Part shown: in pieces, positions 32,326 through 41,662 of the stretch
Numbering within the stretch: position 1 is the stretch's first letter
Layout: each line of letters begins with the position of its first letter
Source of the DNA: Hahellaceae bacterium
GTDB taxonomy: Bacteria; Pseudomonadota; Gammaproteobacteria; Pseudomonadales; Oleiphilaceae
Direction: 5' to 3'
Length of the DNA: 64,000 bases
NCBI GenBank assembly: GCA_016716085.1
Contig: JADJWY010000001.1
Span: 1-64,000, forward strand
Position numbers and translations under genes: made by a program
Notes under the pieces: generated by a model
What the model was told of the DNA's origin: nothing
Seen by the model: only the letters and a program-made list of their open reading frames with translations
Databases searched by the model: none

Positions 32326-32606
32326 CAGGATTCCTTGTGAATCAGATCGGAATGAGCTGTTTCAAGATTATTCTTCCTGCCTTTGTGCCCAGCGGTGTCG
32401 ATGTAACCGGTTCGCTGCTCCATCGGCATGCCCTGAGCCGCTTCTGCCAATAAAACAGACTCCATCAAAATTTGCTTTTGCTCCGGCGTCACTTTGCGAC
32501 CATCCGGCCACCGCCCTAATTCGAGCGCCTGCCGAAAACGGGAAACAACCTCCGGTGCAAGCTGACTTGCAGCACCCTTGAAATCAGCGGGATTATCTGG
32601 CGACAT
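32325..32606 (-). CDS. DUF1315 (YeaC-like) protein
   Basis: This 93-residue protein contains the DUF1315 pattern ALELGRWPDGRKVTPEQK and then ILMESVLLAEA. I place the start at ATG 32606, which has GGAG nine bases upstream and begins MSPDNPADFKG; the open frame reaches further up but that part overlaps the rhomboid gene end and is not conserved-looking. Function unknown. Coupled to the DUF2797 gene. Confidence 0.87.
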   Translation of the reverse strand: MSPDNPADFKGAASQLAPEVVSRFRQALELGRWPDGRKVTPEQKQILMESVLLAEAAQGMPMEQRTGYIDTAGHKGRKNNLETAHSDLIHKES

Positions 32607-32625
32607 GTTTAAGAATCTCCACAAC

Positions 32626-33510
32626 TCACGATGTTTTAAATAGCCCCACTCGCCCAATGATAGCGAGGAACATGATAACGAGACCACTGAGGAAGCCCCC
32701 CAGATGGGCTGCATTGGCAAAATTGACACCTCCCAGTTCGGTCAGGCCGCTGAGACCGACCAATAATCCGAACAGCGCAAATCCGATCAGAGCAGAGGGC
32801 ATCCAAAGCGGCAGATCCGGTCGCAAACGCCGCCCGACCAGATGGGCACCGATCAAGGCATAGACCACACCTGAAAAACCACCGAAACTCGGACCACTGA
32901 CGGCAAATTGCGCCAGATTACTGATCAGTGCCGATGCAATCACCAGGGAAAACAAGCCGGCAGGCCGCAATACAATTTCAAGCGAACGACCAAAAATCCA
33001 GAGACCCAGCGCGTTGAACAAAAAATGAATCAGCCCCCAGTGTAACCAGGCAGGCGAAATCAGTCGCCACCACTCACCGGCCCGAAGCGTCTGAATCAAT
33101 TCCGGCCAAAGCCCCCCAGTCAATTGATCCGGGGTAAAGTCGAAAAAGTCGACCATGACAAATGCCCGAACACCCAGCGCATGCCCAAACCCCGTATAGA
33201 GCCCTGCCAGCAACAAACTTACGAGCAGCCCCAACACCATAGGAAATTGCCGCGCCTGCTGCAATATACCCGGCGCAGCGCGTTGTGGCACCTGTCGGGC
33301 CTGATACTCCGCCAGATGGTTTCTCAACCCAGGGTCCTGGCGGTAGCGGGCATAGGCATCGAGCACTGCCTGACTCAGCTCAGGATCGGCCACCCACAGC
33401 TGCTGACGCCCCTCCGATTCGACAACCCGCAGCGCCACGCCCCTTGCGCGCAGAAACGCACATAGGGGACCAATATCCTCGGCGAGGTCAAGCTCCAACA
33501 CTTTGATCAT
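32626..33510 (-). CDS. glpG: Rhomboid-family intramembrane serine protease (GlpG-like)
   Basis: The 294-residue protein has an N-terminal cytoplasmic domain (about 1-85) and six membrane helices. Catalytic Ser213 lies in GGFSG and His269 in NAAHLGG; His162 and Asn166 in HFLFN match the oxyanion residues of GlpG. It cleaves membrane proteins within or near the lipid bilayer. It overlaps the end of the upstream phosphatase gene by four bases. Confidence 0.93.
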   Translation of the reverse strand: MIKVLELDLAEDIGPLCAFLRARGVALRVVESEGRQQLWVADPELSQAVLDAYARYRQDPGLRNHLAEYQARQVPQRAAPGILQQARQFPMVLGLLVSLLLAGLYTGFGHALGVRAFVMVDFFDFTPDQLTGGLWPELIQTLRAGEWWRLISPAWLHWGLIHFLFNALGLWIFGRSLEIVLRPAGLFSLVIASALISNLAQFAVSGPSFGGFSGVVYALIGAHLVGRRLRPDLPLWMPSALIGFALFGLLVGLSGLTELGGVNFANAAHLGGFLSGLVIMFLAIIGRVGLFKTS

Positions 33511-34484
33511 GGTTCCGGCATTCCCTTGAATACATCTATCCAGACGAACTTATCGTCACTCAGCTGCTTTTCGCCGTCGTAGCGATAAGCGACCAATTTA
33601 CCGTATTTAACTGCGCTGTAGTCCAGACAGGCCACATTTGGCCTGATCGCCCGCGGCAGCCCCGATCGCCAGTAGTGACCGACGAACACGGGCGGCTGAT
33701 GCGCTTCATAGGTCAACAGGCGTGATTGCTCCTCTGAAGTTAAGGGACGGGACATCAGATCATCAGGCAAACCATCTGGCTGGAAGACCACATCACCGTA
33801 TGTTTGAGGATTAATCTCCCAAAATTTAGTCCGAAAAAAGCTACGCACCAGCCCATCCCGCCCATGAATACTTCGCCCATCCGGCAGTGGTAAATCCGTG
33901 CCCCGCAACAAGCGGTCGAGCAGGTGCCCGGCAAAACTCTCACGCACGACCGATGAGTGCAACAGATCATCACTGATCAATCCGTCAGGATGGCGCTCCC
34001 GAAACTGATCAATCAGGGTTTGATCCCAGCACGCGTGCACAACACGAAAGCCCTGCCCCTCCAGGAACAGCGGAATCGTGCGAAACCATTCAAGAAAGTC
34101 ATTCCACTCCCGGCCATATTTTTCAAATTGCTCCAGCGTTTCCGCAATCTGTCGGGTATGGCGGGCGTTATGCTCGCGTAAAAACGTGCGTGGACTGCCG
34201 GGACGGGCACGGGTGCAATACCCCAGCGCATTGTATTCGTGATTTCCCATGGTCATCTGGGCATACCCGGACTCGACCATCCCCCTGACCAGATGCAACG
34301 CTTCGCGTACACGTGGCCCCCGATCCACGATATCGCCAACAAAAATGGCAATTCGACTGGGGTGGCGGTAGATGCCATTGTGTTTGCGATACCCCATGTT
34401 CTGCAGAAGGGTACCCAATGCCCTTGCACACCCATGCACATCGCCAATGATGTCGTATCCCCCTGCCTCTTTGACCTGGGACAT
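33507..34484 (-). CDS. ApaH-like metallophosphoesterase
   Basis: This 325-residue enzyme has the calcineurin-type metal motifs GDVHG, GDIVDRG and GNHEYN, with a distal VVHACWD and FVGHYW. It resembles the diadenosine tetraphosphatase/PrpE branch of PPP phosphatases but is longer than ApaH (about 280). Likely substrates are dinucleoside polyphosphates or phosphoproteins; the exact one cannot be told. It follows nadK by two bases in the same operon. Confidence 0.88.
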   Translation of the reverse strand: MSQVKEAGGYDIIGDVHGCARALGTLLQNMGYRKHNGIYRHPSRIAIFVGDIVDRGPRVREALHLVRGMVESGYAQMTMGNHEYNALGYCTRARPGSPRTFLREHNARHTRQIAETLEQFEKYGREWNDFLEWFRTIPLFLEGQGFRVVHACWDQTLIDQFRERHPDGLISDDLLHSSVVRESFAGHLLDRLLRGTDLPLPDGRSIHGRDGLVRSFFRTKFWEINPQTYGDVVFQPDGLPDDLMSRPLTSEEQSRLLTYEAHQPPVFVGHYWRSGLPRAIRPNVACLDYSAVKYGKLVAYRYDGEKQLSDDKFVWIDVFKGMPEP

Positions 34485-34486
34485 AC

Positions 34487-35371
34487 TCAGGCTCCCCGCT
34501 GCGTGCTCGACCAGCCCAGTTTATCGCGACAGGTTTTGTAGAAATCGTGATTCAGAGGATGAATCAGGCGCAGACGCTGCGGCTTTTTACTGATCGTCAC
34601 CGTATCCCCTGGCGTACAGGTCATATGAGTCTGCCCATCGCAACTGACATGGGGGTAGGTCTCATTTTGCTCACTGATGACGATTTTTATTTCACTGTTG
34701 CCATCGACCACGATCGGGCGACTGCTCAGGGTGTGGGGAAACATGGGGACTAAAACGATCGCATCCAGTCGGGGATGCATGATCGGACCACCCGCTGACA
34801 GCGCGTAGGCGGTTGACCCGGTGGGCGTGGCCACGATCAGGCCATCCGAGCGCTGACTGTTGACGAACTGACCCTCAACATAGAGATCAAACGCAATCAT
34901 CCGGGTCGCCTTCCCGGGATGTAACACGATATCGTTGAGTCCACTCCCCGAGGCGATGGGGTTACCATCCCGCTTAACCCAGGCATCCAGCAGGAAGCGG
35001 TATTCCTCGACGTATTTTCCCTGCAGCACCTCACCAACCTGCTGTTCCAGTTCCATGGGCGAAACGTCCGTGAGAAACCCCAGGCGACCACGATTGACCC
35101 CGAGCACAGGCACGTTAGCGCCGGCGAGTGCTCGCGCAGCCCCCAGCAGACTGCCATCCCCCCCCACGACGATGACCAGATCACAGATTTCGCCCAGCAT
35201 TTTTCGACTGGAGACCTGCATGCCGTGCCCCGGCATCACGTTGGCGGTCGCATCTTCAATGATGACGGAATAGCCTTCGTGTACCAGAAAATTTTTCAAC
35301 CGTTTGAGGGTTTCAACGACCTGAACAGAGCCCATGCGCCCGATTAAACCGACATTGCGGAAGCTTTCCAA
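34487..35371 (-). CDS. nadK: NAD kinase
   Basis: NadK (294 residues) phosphorylates NAD to NADP. It shows the catalytic VVGGDGSLLGAAR, NRGRLGFLTDV, and the NAD-binding ATPTGSTAYALSAGGP. Length and motifs are complete. It precedes the phosphatase and rhomboid genes with almost no gaps. Confidence 0.97.
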   Translation of the reverse strand: MESFRNVGLIGRMGSVQVVETLKRLKNFLVHEGYSVIIEDATANVMPGHGMQVSSRKMLGEICDLVIVVGGDGSLLGAARALAGANVPVLGVNRGRLGFLTDVSPMELEQQVGEVLQGKYVEEYRFLLDAWVKRDGNPIASGSGLNDIVLHPGKATRMIAFDLYVEGQFVNSQRSDGLIVATPTGSTAYALSAGGPIMHPRLDAIVLVPMFPHTLSSRPIVVDGNSEIKIVISEQNETYPHVSCDGQTHMTCTPGDTVTISKKPQRLRLIHPLNHDFYKTCRDKLGWSSTQRGA

Positions 35372-35401
35372 GGCCCATTCTCCTCTACCCGACCCGTTTG
35401 C

Positions 35402-36367
35402 TTAAGAATACCCTATTGTCGGCTGAATTTCCCCATACTCCGGCCAACCGAAGCCCCGTCGCCCCTGCAGCCCACCCGTGTGCAGCACCCAGACAGGCCC
35501 GGTAAGCCTGCCGGACTCAAACCCCGCATCTACCGCCAGCATCATCTTGCCGGTATAGACAGGGTCAAGGGGCACATGACAGCGCGCTTCCAGTGCGAGA
35601 ATGGCCTCTGACAGACTCGGAGTGAGCTTTCCGAACCCCGGCCCTTCAAACCCTCGCCAAAGCTGCCAGGGTCCCGGCGACTTGCCCGCCATCAGGGAGA
35701 GGATACGGTGCTCCAGTGATTCTCCTTCTTTGACCACGGGTATGCCGATCACCGCCCAATCCGGTGACAGCGCCCGTCGCAGTCCAGCCAATGTTCCACC
35801 ACTGCCGACCGGCAGAACCAGCGTCCCGCCCTGCGGGGAGATCGATTCGATCTGCCCGGCCCACAGCGCCAGCCCTTCCAGTGCAGCGGTGTCAGATCCG
35901 CCTTCGGGCACGATACGAATCTCACTCGTCTCGACCATGATTCCCCGAGCGCGCAGCGATTGCTGGGCCTGCATCAAACACCACTGCGGTTCATATCGGC
36001 GACGATAGTCCTCGCGGGACAGGAACTCCAGGGTCATACCCCAGGTAAGCGCGTCCTTCAGGGTATTCGACAATGCTTGATTCGGATGCCCCCGGACAAA
36101 GCCGGTGGCCGGAAACTTCAAATGATGCGAGGCGAACGCGAGGGCATGCAAGTGATTCGACCAAAAGCCCCCGAAACTGAAAACCTGAGGTGGCAAAGAG
36201 GACTGCGATAACTCACGCAAGGTTGTCAGCAATTTGTACCATTTATTGCCCGAAAGCATCGGATGCGTCCGATCCCCCCGAATCATGTGGCAGGAGGGGT
36301 AAGGCAACTGACTAATCGTCAGTGCTGGCAACCGCTTTGACCAGGGCCGTGCAAACTCAGCTGACAC
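35402..36367 (-). CDS. PLP-dependent ACC deaminase/D-cysteine desulfhydrase family protein
   Basis: The 321-residue enzyme has the fold-type II PLP lysine in LSGNKWYKLL and a phosphate-binding loop PVGSGGTLAGLR. It matches the 1-aminocyclopropane-1-carboxylate deaminase / D-cysteine desulfhydrase group. Sequence alone does not tell which substrate is used; D-cysteine breakdown is the commoner role in gammaproteobacteria. It starts two bases after the stop of the coiled-coil gene. Confidence 0.88.
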   Translation of the reverse strand: MSAEFARPWSKRLPALTISQLPYPSCHMIRGDRTHPMLSGNKWYKLLTTLRELSQSSLPPQVFSFGGFWSNHLHALAFASHHLKFPATGFVRGHPNQALSNTLKDALTWGMTLEFLSREDYRRRYEPQWCLMQAQQSLRARGIMVETSEIRIVPEGGSDTAALEGLALWAGQIESISPQGGTLVLPVGSGGTLAGLRRALSPDWAVIGIPVVKEGESLEHRILSLMAGKSPGPWQLWRGFEGPGFGKLTPSLSEAILALEARCHVPLDPVYTGKMMLAVDAGFESGRLTGPVWVLHTGGLQGRRGFGWPEYGEIQPTIGYS

Positions 36368-36369
36368 GT

Positions 36370-37728
36370 TTAACGGTGAGCTTCGCAGCGGTTGTCCTGA
36401 CCGGGTTCAAAATCAGACGGCGCCGTCACACGTGGCAAGATCACACCGCAAAGATTGCCGCTCTTGTCGCTATGGGTACACACCGGATTCTCATAATGCT
36501 CAAGCCACTGCTGGTAATGCTCTTCTGACACAAAGCAGCGTTCTGCCACATAGGCCAGCGGATTGGCGGCATAGCGGCGCACATCCCCTGCCGGTAAAGT
36601 AATGTGCCCTGCCCCAGGATGATACACCACAAAGACAACATCCAAATCCGCCAACTGATGGATGATTTCGTTTTTCTCGATGGACTCCAACTGTTCCTTC
36701 AATGCGCTCACTTCAGCCTTGAGCTGTTCCTCACGCTCATCCCGGTAAAACAGTTCCGCCTCGCGCCGGTCCAACTGATCCCGCAGGATACTGACCTCGC
36801 CCTCCATGCGTTTTTTCATCCGCTCGGCTTCGTCTTCCGGCAGCGCCTTAGAAAGCTCTTTCTCCAACAGTGCAAATCGCTTTTTGTAATGACTGACTTC
36901 ATTCTGCAGAAGAAGATACTGTTCATTGCGCCGGGCGAGCTTATCTTTACCCTGATCATTTAAAACTTTGAGATGTTCAACACTTTGCTCAAGCTCACGA
37001 AGCTGGGTTCTATGCGCCTGAATCTCAAGTCGATGCTGACGTAGCAACTCTGAAATCTCGGCATCGTGCTGGGCTGTCAGTGTCTTCAGACGCACCCGCT
37101 GGTTGCGAATCTGACGGGCCAGCTTGCTGCGACGCTCTGCCGAATCAAGTCCATCCTCGGCATCCAGCTCATCATCCTCTCCGTCGTCTTCATCATCCGA
37201 ACCCTCATCGCGCTCCAGGGTTGGGATGTTTTCATCCTCAACCTCACGCCTGGGTTTGTCAGACCCACTACGTTTAGCCAGCGCCACAACAGGTAAGCCA
37301 AGGCGGTTTTCCTTCAAAGCCTTACGAATCGCCTGCAAGTCATTTGCACCACTTTCAGACGAAGGGTCCCAGAGATCTTTTTGATGCCATGAGATGGCGC
37401 ACTGACTACGCATCGCCAGTTTGACGGGTCCAGCGCCGAGATCTGGCCCTGTGCCGGAAATTTTGGCCAGGCGCTGCAAAGGGACGTTCCATTCGGAATC
37501 CGCTCGCCCTTCGTCATCAAAATAAAGCTGAAAGCAGACCAGCGCCCTCACCAGAAGCTGTTTATCCAGTTGCACGTAAACGGCCTGCACCTCTTGACCG
37601 GCCTTGTCTGGCATAGTGACAACGCCGTCCAACAGGGCTTCAAACTCAGAGTATCGCATCTGGTTGACAACCTGATGCTCGGACAGAAACAGAACAGCCT
37701 CGTGGGCAATTTCGACGGCTTTGGACAT
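36370..37728 (-). CDS. Coiled-coil protein with acidic linker, unknown function
   Basis: The 452-residue protein is not recognised. A globular N-terminal part (1-165) is followed by an acidic stretch (DEGSDDEDDGEDDELDAEDG, near 180-200), then about 170 residues of charged coiled coil, and a C-terminal domain (about 365-452) with CTHSDKSGNLCGVILPRV and a possible Cys/His metal site (CxHxxxxxxxC). No signal peptide or membrane helix is seen. It lies directly upstream of the PLP enzyme on the same strand. Confidence 0.8.
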   Translation of the reverse strand: MSKAVEIAHEAVLFLSEHQVVNQMRYSEFEALLDGVVTMPDKAGQEVQAVYVQLDKQLLVRALVCFQLYFDDEGRADSEWNVPLQRLAKISGTGPDLGAGPVKLAMRSQCAISWHQKDLWDPSSESGANDLQAIRKALKENRLGLPVVALAKRSGSDKPRREVEDENIPTLERDEGSDDEDDGEDDELDAEDGLDSAERRSKLARQIRNQRVRLKTLTAQHDAEISELLRQHRLEIQAHRTQLRELEQSVEHLKVLNDQGKDKLARRNEQYLLLQNEVSHYKKRFALLEKELSKALPEDEAERMKKRMEGEVSILRDQLDRREAELFYRDEREEQLKAEVSALKEQLESIEKNEIIHQLADLDVVFVVYHPGAGHITLPAGDVRRYAANPLAYVAERCFVSEEHYQQWLEHYENPVCTHSDKSGNLCGVILPRVTAPSDFEPGQDNRCEAHR

Positions 37729-37866
37729 AGCGGAACAACCCAGTCTTTAAAAAAATGTCGTACCCTCAAAAACTAGCACGACATTTCGGGGTTGTCAGAG
37801 CGCCTTCACCACAAATTTCGGGAAAGGGTCACAGAACGACAAAGTCCTGTGACCGTTGATGAGCAC

Positions 37867-39924
37867 TCAGAGCTCAGCGGCCAGGCGCGATCCTTGATTG
37901 ATGGCACGCTTGGCATCCAGCTCAGCCGCGACATCTGCACCACCAATCAGATGCACCTTGACCCCTGCCGCCTCGAGCGGTGCCTGCAACTCCCGCAAAG
38001 GATCCTGTCCCGCACAGACAATCACGTTATCAACGTTCAGGACTTTTTCCTGATCGCCCACGCGGACATGCAATCCCGCATCGTCGATCCTGAGGTATTC
38101 GCAACCGGGAATCATCTGTACGTTCCGATTCTTGAGCGAGGTGCGGTGAATCCACCCTGTCGTTTTCCCGAGATTCTTGCCAACTTTGGACGCCTTGCGC
38201 TGCAGTAGAAACACCTCCCGCGGAGGTGTCTCCATGTGCGGCTCAACCCCCTTGATTCCACCGCGGGCATTCAAGTTGAGGTCCACCCCCCATTCACTCA
38301 TAAATTTGCCGATGTTCAGGCTGGGTGATTGCCCCTCATGCGTCAGGAACTCAGAAACGTCAAACCCGATGCCTCCCGCACCCATGACGGCCACGCGCTT
38401 TCCTACCGGTTTACGCTCCAACAATGCGTCCAGATAGCCCATCACTTTGGGATGATTAATCCCCTCGATCTCGGGCGAACGAGGACTGACGCCAGTCGCC
38501 AGAATGACGTCGTCGAAGCCTTTACCAATCAGATCTTGCGCCGACACCCGGGTATTCAGCCGCACATCAACGTTCCATTTTTTCAGCATGACATCGAAAT
38601 AGCGCAGCGTTTCATAGAACTCTTCTTTGCCCGGCACTCGCTTAGCCACATTGAATTGGCCGCCAATCTTGTCTGAACCATCGAACAGCGTCACCTGGTG
38701 GCCTCGCTCGGCCGCCACCGTCGCAGCCGCCAGACCTGCAGGCCCCGCCCCCACGACAGCGATACGCTTGGGCGAGGCAGTCTTCACATAGGTCAGCTCC
38801 GTTTCGTGGCAGGCTCGGGGATTGACCAGGCATGAGGTCAGCTTCATGCTGAAGGTATGATCCAGGCAGGCTTGGTTGCAGCCGATACAGGTATTGATCT
38901 CGTTTTCTTTGTCAGCCGCAGCCTTGTTGACAAAGTCTGCATCAGCCAGAAAAGGCCGCGCCATGGACACCATGTCGGCATCGCCCTCTGCCAACACTTT
39001 TTCAGCCACACTCGGCATATTGATCCGGTTCGTGGTGATCAACGGAATCTTGACCTGCCCTTTGAGCTTGGCCGTTACTTTGGTAAACGCTGCACGTGGC
39101 ACCATGGTAGCAATCGTTGGAACCCGTGCTTCATGCCAGCCAATACCGGTGTTGATAATCGTGGCGCCCGCCTGCTCGATGGCCTTTGCCAGCTGCACGA
39201 TTTCTTCCCAGGAACTGCCATCTTCGATCAAATCCAGCATCGACAGGCGATAAATGATAATGAAGTTCGGTCCAACACGATCTCTCACCTGCTTCACGAC
39301 TTCAATCGGCAAACGAATCCGGTTTTCGTATGTACCACCAAACTCATCCGTCCGCTTGTTGGTATGCGCGGCAATAAATTGGTTGATGAAATAACCCTCG
39401 GACCCCATGATTTCGACGCCGTCATAGCCCGCTTTCTGCGCCAATGCCGCACAGTGGGCATACGCCTCGATTTGCCCATAAACCTCTTCAGTGGTCAGTT
39501 CACGCGGCTTGAACATGTTGATTGGTGCCTGAATCGCCGAGGGTGCAATCAACTTGGGATGATACGCATAACGCCCTGCATGCAGGATCTGCATACAAAT
39601 TTTGCCACCCGCCTCATGGACGGCCTGGGTGACCACCTTGTGCTCTTCAGCTTCTTTCTCCGTGTCCATTTTGGAGGCGCCCGGCCCGACTGCACCCTCT
39701 TTGTTAGGTGCAATCCCGCCCGTCACGATCAGGCCAACGCCACCTCGCGCACGTTCGGCGAAATAGGCTGCCATCCGCTGAAACCCATTCGGGGACTCTT
39801 CCAGCCCGGTGTGCATGGACCCCATCAGGGCACGATTTCGTAGCGTGGTGAACCCCAGATCCAGGGGTGCCAGCAGATGGGGATATTTGGCCATACCAGC
39901 CTGGGTTGAGGCAGGGCTTGTCAT
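37867..39924 (-). CDS. fadH: NADPH-dependent 2,4-dienoyl-CoA reductase
   Basis: FadH (685 residues) reduces 2,4-dienoyl-CoA during oxidation of unsaturated fatty acids. The N-terminal old-yellow-enzyme barrel shows LRNRALMGSMHTGLE and HAGRYAYH. The 4Fe-4S ligands appear in CIGCNQACLD and CLVNPRAC. The FAD (VVGAGPAGLAAATVA) and NADPH (VMGAGGIGFDV) Rossmann folds follow. Length is slightly above E. coli FadH (672). The AraC-type gene is divergent, 93 bases away, and may control it. Confidence 0.96.
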   Translation of the reverse strand: MTSPASTQAGMAKYPHLLAPLDLGFTTLRNRALMGSMHTGLEESPNGFQRMAAYFAERARGGVGLIVTGGIAPNKEGAVGPGASKMDTEKEAEEHKVVTQAVHEAGGKICMQILHAGRYAYHPKLIAPSAIQAPINMFKPRELTTEEVYGQIEAYAHCAALAQKAGYDGVEIMGSEGYFINQFIAAHTNKRTDEFGGTYENRIRLPIEVVKQVRDRVGPNFIIIYRLSMLDLIEDGSSWEEIVQLAKAIEQAGATIINTGIGWHEARVPTIATMVPRAAFTKVTAKLKGQVKIPLITTNRINMPSVAEKVLAEGDADMVSMARPFLADADFVNKAAADKENEINTCIGCNQACLDHTFSMKLTSCLVNPRACHETELTYVKTASPKRIAVVGAGPAGLAAATVAAERGHQVTLFDGSDKIGGQFNVAKRVPGKEEFYETLRYFDVMLKKWNVDVRLNTRVSAQDLIGKGFDDVILATGVSPRSPEIEGINHPKVMGYLDALLERKPVGKRVAVMGAGGIGFDVSEFLTHEGQSPSLNIGKFMSEWGVDLNLNARGGIKGVEPHMETPPREVFLLQRKASKVGKNLGKTTGWIHRTSLKNRNVQMIPGCEYLRIDDAGLHVRVGDQEKVLNVDNVIVCAGQDPLRELQAPLEAAGVKVHLIGGADVAAELDAKRAINQGSRLAAEL

Positions 39925-40017
39925 TTTTCAATTCCTCGTTGGGTAGTTGGTTTACATAAGTTAGTTGAAACGCCCCCCGATCAACAATAGCATTACACGA
40001 CAAATTACTATCATTTA

Positions 40018-41049
40018 GTGACAGCTATGCAATTAGGTGATATTTCGATCCGCTTTATTGACCTGATGTTCAAGACCGTTGAAGGTCTGTCTACAGCCCC
40101 ACAGGAGATGCTGCGTCGATTCAACATCCCCATGACGCTGCTGAGCACGCCAGATGCCCGCATCAGTATCGGCAAATTTATGGTCATCGGCCATGCGCTT
40201 ATCCAGGAAACAGATCGTCCTGAACTCGGCTTGCTGATGGGCAAGAACATTCACATCACCCATTTCGGCTTGCCCGGCTATGCGGTCATGACCGCGCCCA
40301 AACTTGAGACGGCCCTGGCACTCTGCGTGCATTTTGAAAAGCTGGCGAGTGAAAACCGGCGGGGGAGCAGCCGGTTCTACAAGGAAGGTGACTACGGCAT
40401 TGCCGAGTTTTACTCGATCAGCCCTTACAACGATTACAATTACTTTGTGGTTGACTGCATCCTGAGTGGATGGCTGACCCTGGCACAATGGCTGACACGC
40501 ACCTCGCCCTTGCTCGACCATGTACAAATCGAATTCGACGAACCTGCTTATTCGTCATTTTACCGGCAGATCTTTGGCTGCCCGGTACGCTTCAGACAGC
40601 CGCGCAATGCGCTCGTCTTTAAGCCCAAAGCACTGGAATTAGGCGTTGCCTACGCTCAACCTGCTTCACACCAGGCCGCTCTGACACTCTGCAATCAGGC
40701 TTTGCTGGCGATTCGGGCAAGTATGCCGATTGAGGATAAAGTCAGGCAATTATTGATGGCGCAGCCCCAACTGACCACGACCCAGGTTGATCGTGTCGCC
40801 GAACAATTGGGCCTGAGCCCCTGGACACTGCAACGACAACTCAAAAACCGAAGAACCAGCGTTTCGCTGATTGCAGATGACATTCGAAGGGAAATGGCAC
40901 TGACCTACCTGACCCGAACCACTCTGACGGTTTCCGAGATCGCTTTTGAGCTGGGATATCGCACACAGCCATCGTTTTTTCGGGCATTTAAACGCTGGGT
41001 GGGGATGTCACCTGAACGTTATCGTCAACGCGAGGAAGGTCAAGGTTGA
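40018..41049 (+). CDS. AraC family transcriptional regulator (OruR-like N-terminus)
   Basis: The 343-residue protein has an N-terminal ligand-binding region of the type found in OruR/Arabinose-binding-like regulators and a C-terminal double helix-turn-helix with VAEQLGLSPWTLQRQL and TVSEIAFELGYRTQPSFFRAFKRW. It is transcribed away from fadH. Start is GTG 40018 or ATG 40027; neither has a clear ribosome binding site. Given the neighbour, a fatty-acid-derived effector is plausible but not shown. Confidence 0.92.
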   Translation: MTAMQLGDISIRFIDLMFKTVEGLSTAPQEMLRRFNIPMTLLSTPDARISIGKFMVIGHALIQETDRPELGLLMGKNIHITHFGLPGYAVMTAPKLETALALCVHFEKLASENRRGSSRFYKEGDYGIAEFYSISPYNDYNYFVVDCILSGWLTLAQWLTRTSPLLDHVQIEFDEPAYSSFYRQIFGCPVRFRQPRNALVFKPKALELGVAYAQPASHQAALTLCNQALLAIRASMPIEDKVRQLLMAQPQLTTTQVDRVAEQLGLSPWTLQRQLKNRRTSVSLIADDIRREMALTYLTRTTLTVSEIAFELGYRTQPSFFRAFKRWVGMSPERYRQREEGQG

Positions 41050-41053
41050 GTTG

Positions 41054-41140
41054 TTAGAGCTCGAAGGCATCATCGAAGATGTCATCATCGTCAAATTCGG
41101 TGATCGTAAGCTCTATGATTTCGTCTTGGTAATCCTGCAT
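41054..41140 (-). CDS. Small acidic 28-residue protein (short ORF)
   Basis: The frame begins MQDYQDEIIELTITEFDDDD and ends in FEL before TAA. A GGAGTGA sequence lies eight bases upstream of ATG 41140, a good ribosome binding site. It is highly acidic, with no Lys, Arg or Cys. It lies 70 bases after tRNA-Asp on the same strand and may share its transcript. The product is not recognised; the ribosome binding site and non-random composition are the case for a gene. Confidence 0.5.
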   Translation of the reverse strand: MQDYQDEIIELTITEFDDDDIFDDAFEL

Positions 41141-41210
41141 GTAACTCACTCCGTGTTGTAGATTGGAGTGATCTTACCGCAGCAATGTGACACTTGTATG
41201 AACAAAAAGT

Positions 41211-41287
41211 TGGCGGAGCGGACGGGGCTCGAACCCGCGACCCCCGGCGTGACAGGCCGGTATTCTAACCAACTGAACTACCGCTCC
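41211..41287 (-). tRNA. tRNA-Asp(GTC)
   Basis: The minus strand reads GGAGCGGTAGTTCAGTTGG through the loop CTGTCAC (anticodon GTC) to an encoded CCA, a 77-base tRNA nearly identical in plan to E. coli tRNA-Asp. It follows tRNA-Val by four bases. Confidence 0.97.
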
Positions 41288-41291
41288 GATT

Positions 41292-41367
41292 TGGTGGGTG
41301 GTACAGGGTTCGAACCTGTGACCCTCGCCTTGTAAGGGCGATGCTCTCCCAGCTGAGCTAACCACCC
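41292..41367 (-). tRNA. tRNA-Val(TAC)
   Basis: The minus strand reads GGGTGGTTAGCTCAGCTGGG, the anticodon loop CTTACAA (anticodon TAC), the T arm AGGTTCGAACCCT and an encoded CCA, 76 bases in all. A strong promoter lies 70 bases upstream. Confidence 0.97.
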
Positions 41368-41436
41368 AGAACAGACACTGTATCAGTGAAGTCTGGCGCT
41401 CTGACTTGATGCGGTGCATCCCGTCAGTGCGAGCGC

Positions 41437-41465
41437 ATGATACTTAGAGGGCTCCGGTGTGTCAA
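41437..41465 (-). promoter_or_regulatory. Strong sigma-70 promoter of the tRNA-Val/tRNA-Asp operon
   Basis: TTGACA and TATCAT are separated by 17 bases on the minus strand and followed by the GC-rich GCGCTCGC. A perfect -35 box with a GC-rich discriminator is typical of stringently controlled tRNA genes. Confidence 0.75.
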
Positions 41466-41594
41466 CAACAAAAATGAAACTTTTTTGTTTTTTCTTAAAT
41501 TCATGCCAATCCGCCTCAAAAACAACCAAAAAGCTCAAATAATCAACAAGTTCGGCACATCCACACTATTCCATTTAAATGCCCGTAAAACAAT

Positions 41595-41628
41595 TTGGGC
41601 TCCAATCGTTTTCACGCTTGGAGCCCAA
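41595..41628 (-). terminator. Hairpin terminator after the lipoprotein gene
   Basis: TTGGGCTCCAA pairs perfectly over 11 bases with TTGGAGCCCAA around a 12-base loop; on the minus strand ATTGTTTTA follows. The T-run is imperfect, so efficiency is uncertain. It lies 35 bases beyond the lipoprotein stop. The rest of the 295-base gap to tRNA-Val holds only the tRNA promoter. Confidence 0.6.
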
Positions 41629-41662
41629 TCGAATACTGACGGCTGCAGAGACTCAGGGTATA

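Noticed and set aside
32607..32729. Extended N-terminus of the DUF1315 protein
   Set aside because: This part overlaps the rhomboid gene and lacks family similarity; ATG 32606 has GGAG at good distance.
38857..39843. 328-codon plus-strand frame opposite fadH
   Set aside because: Shadow of the conserved fadH coding strand.
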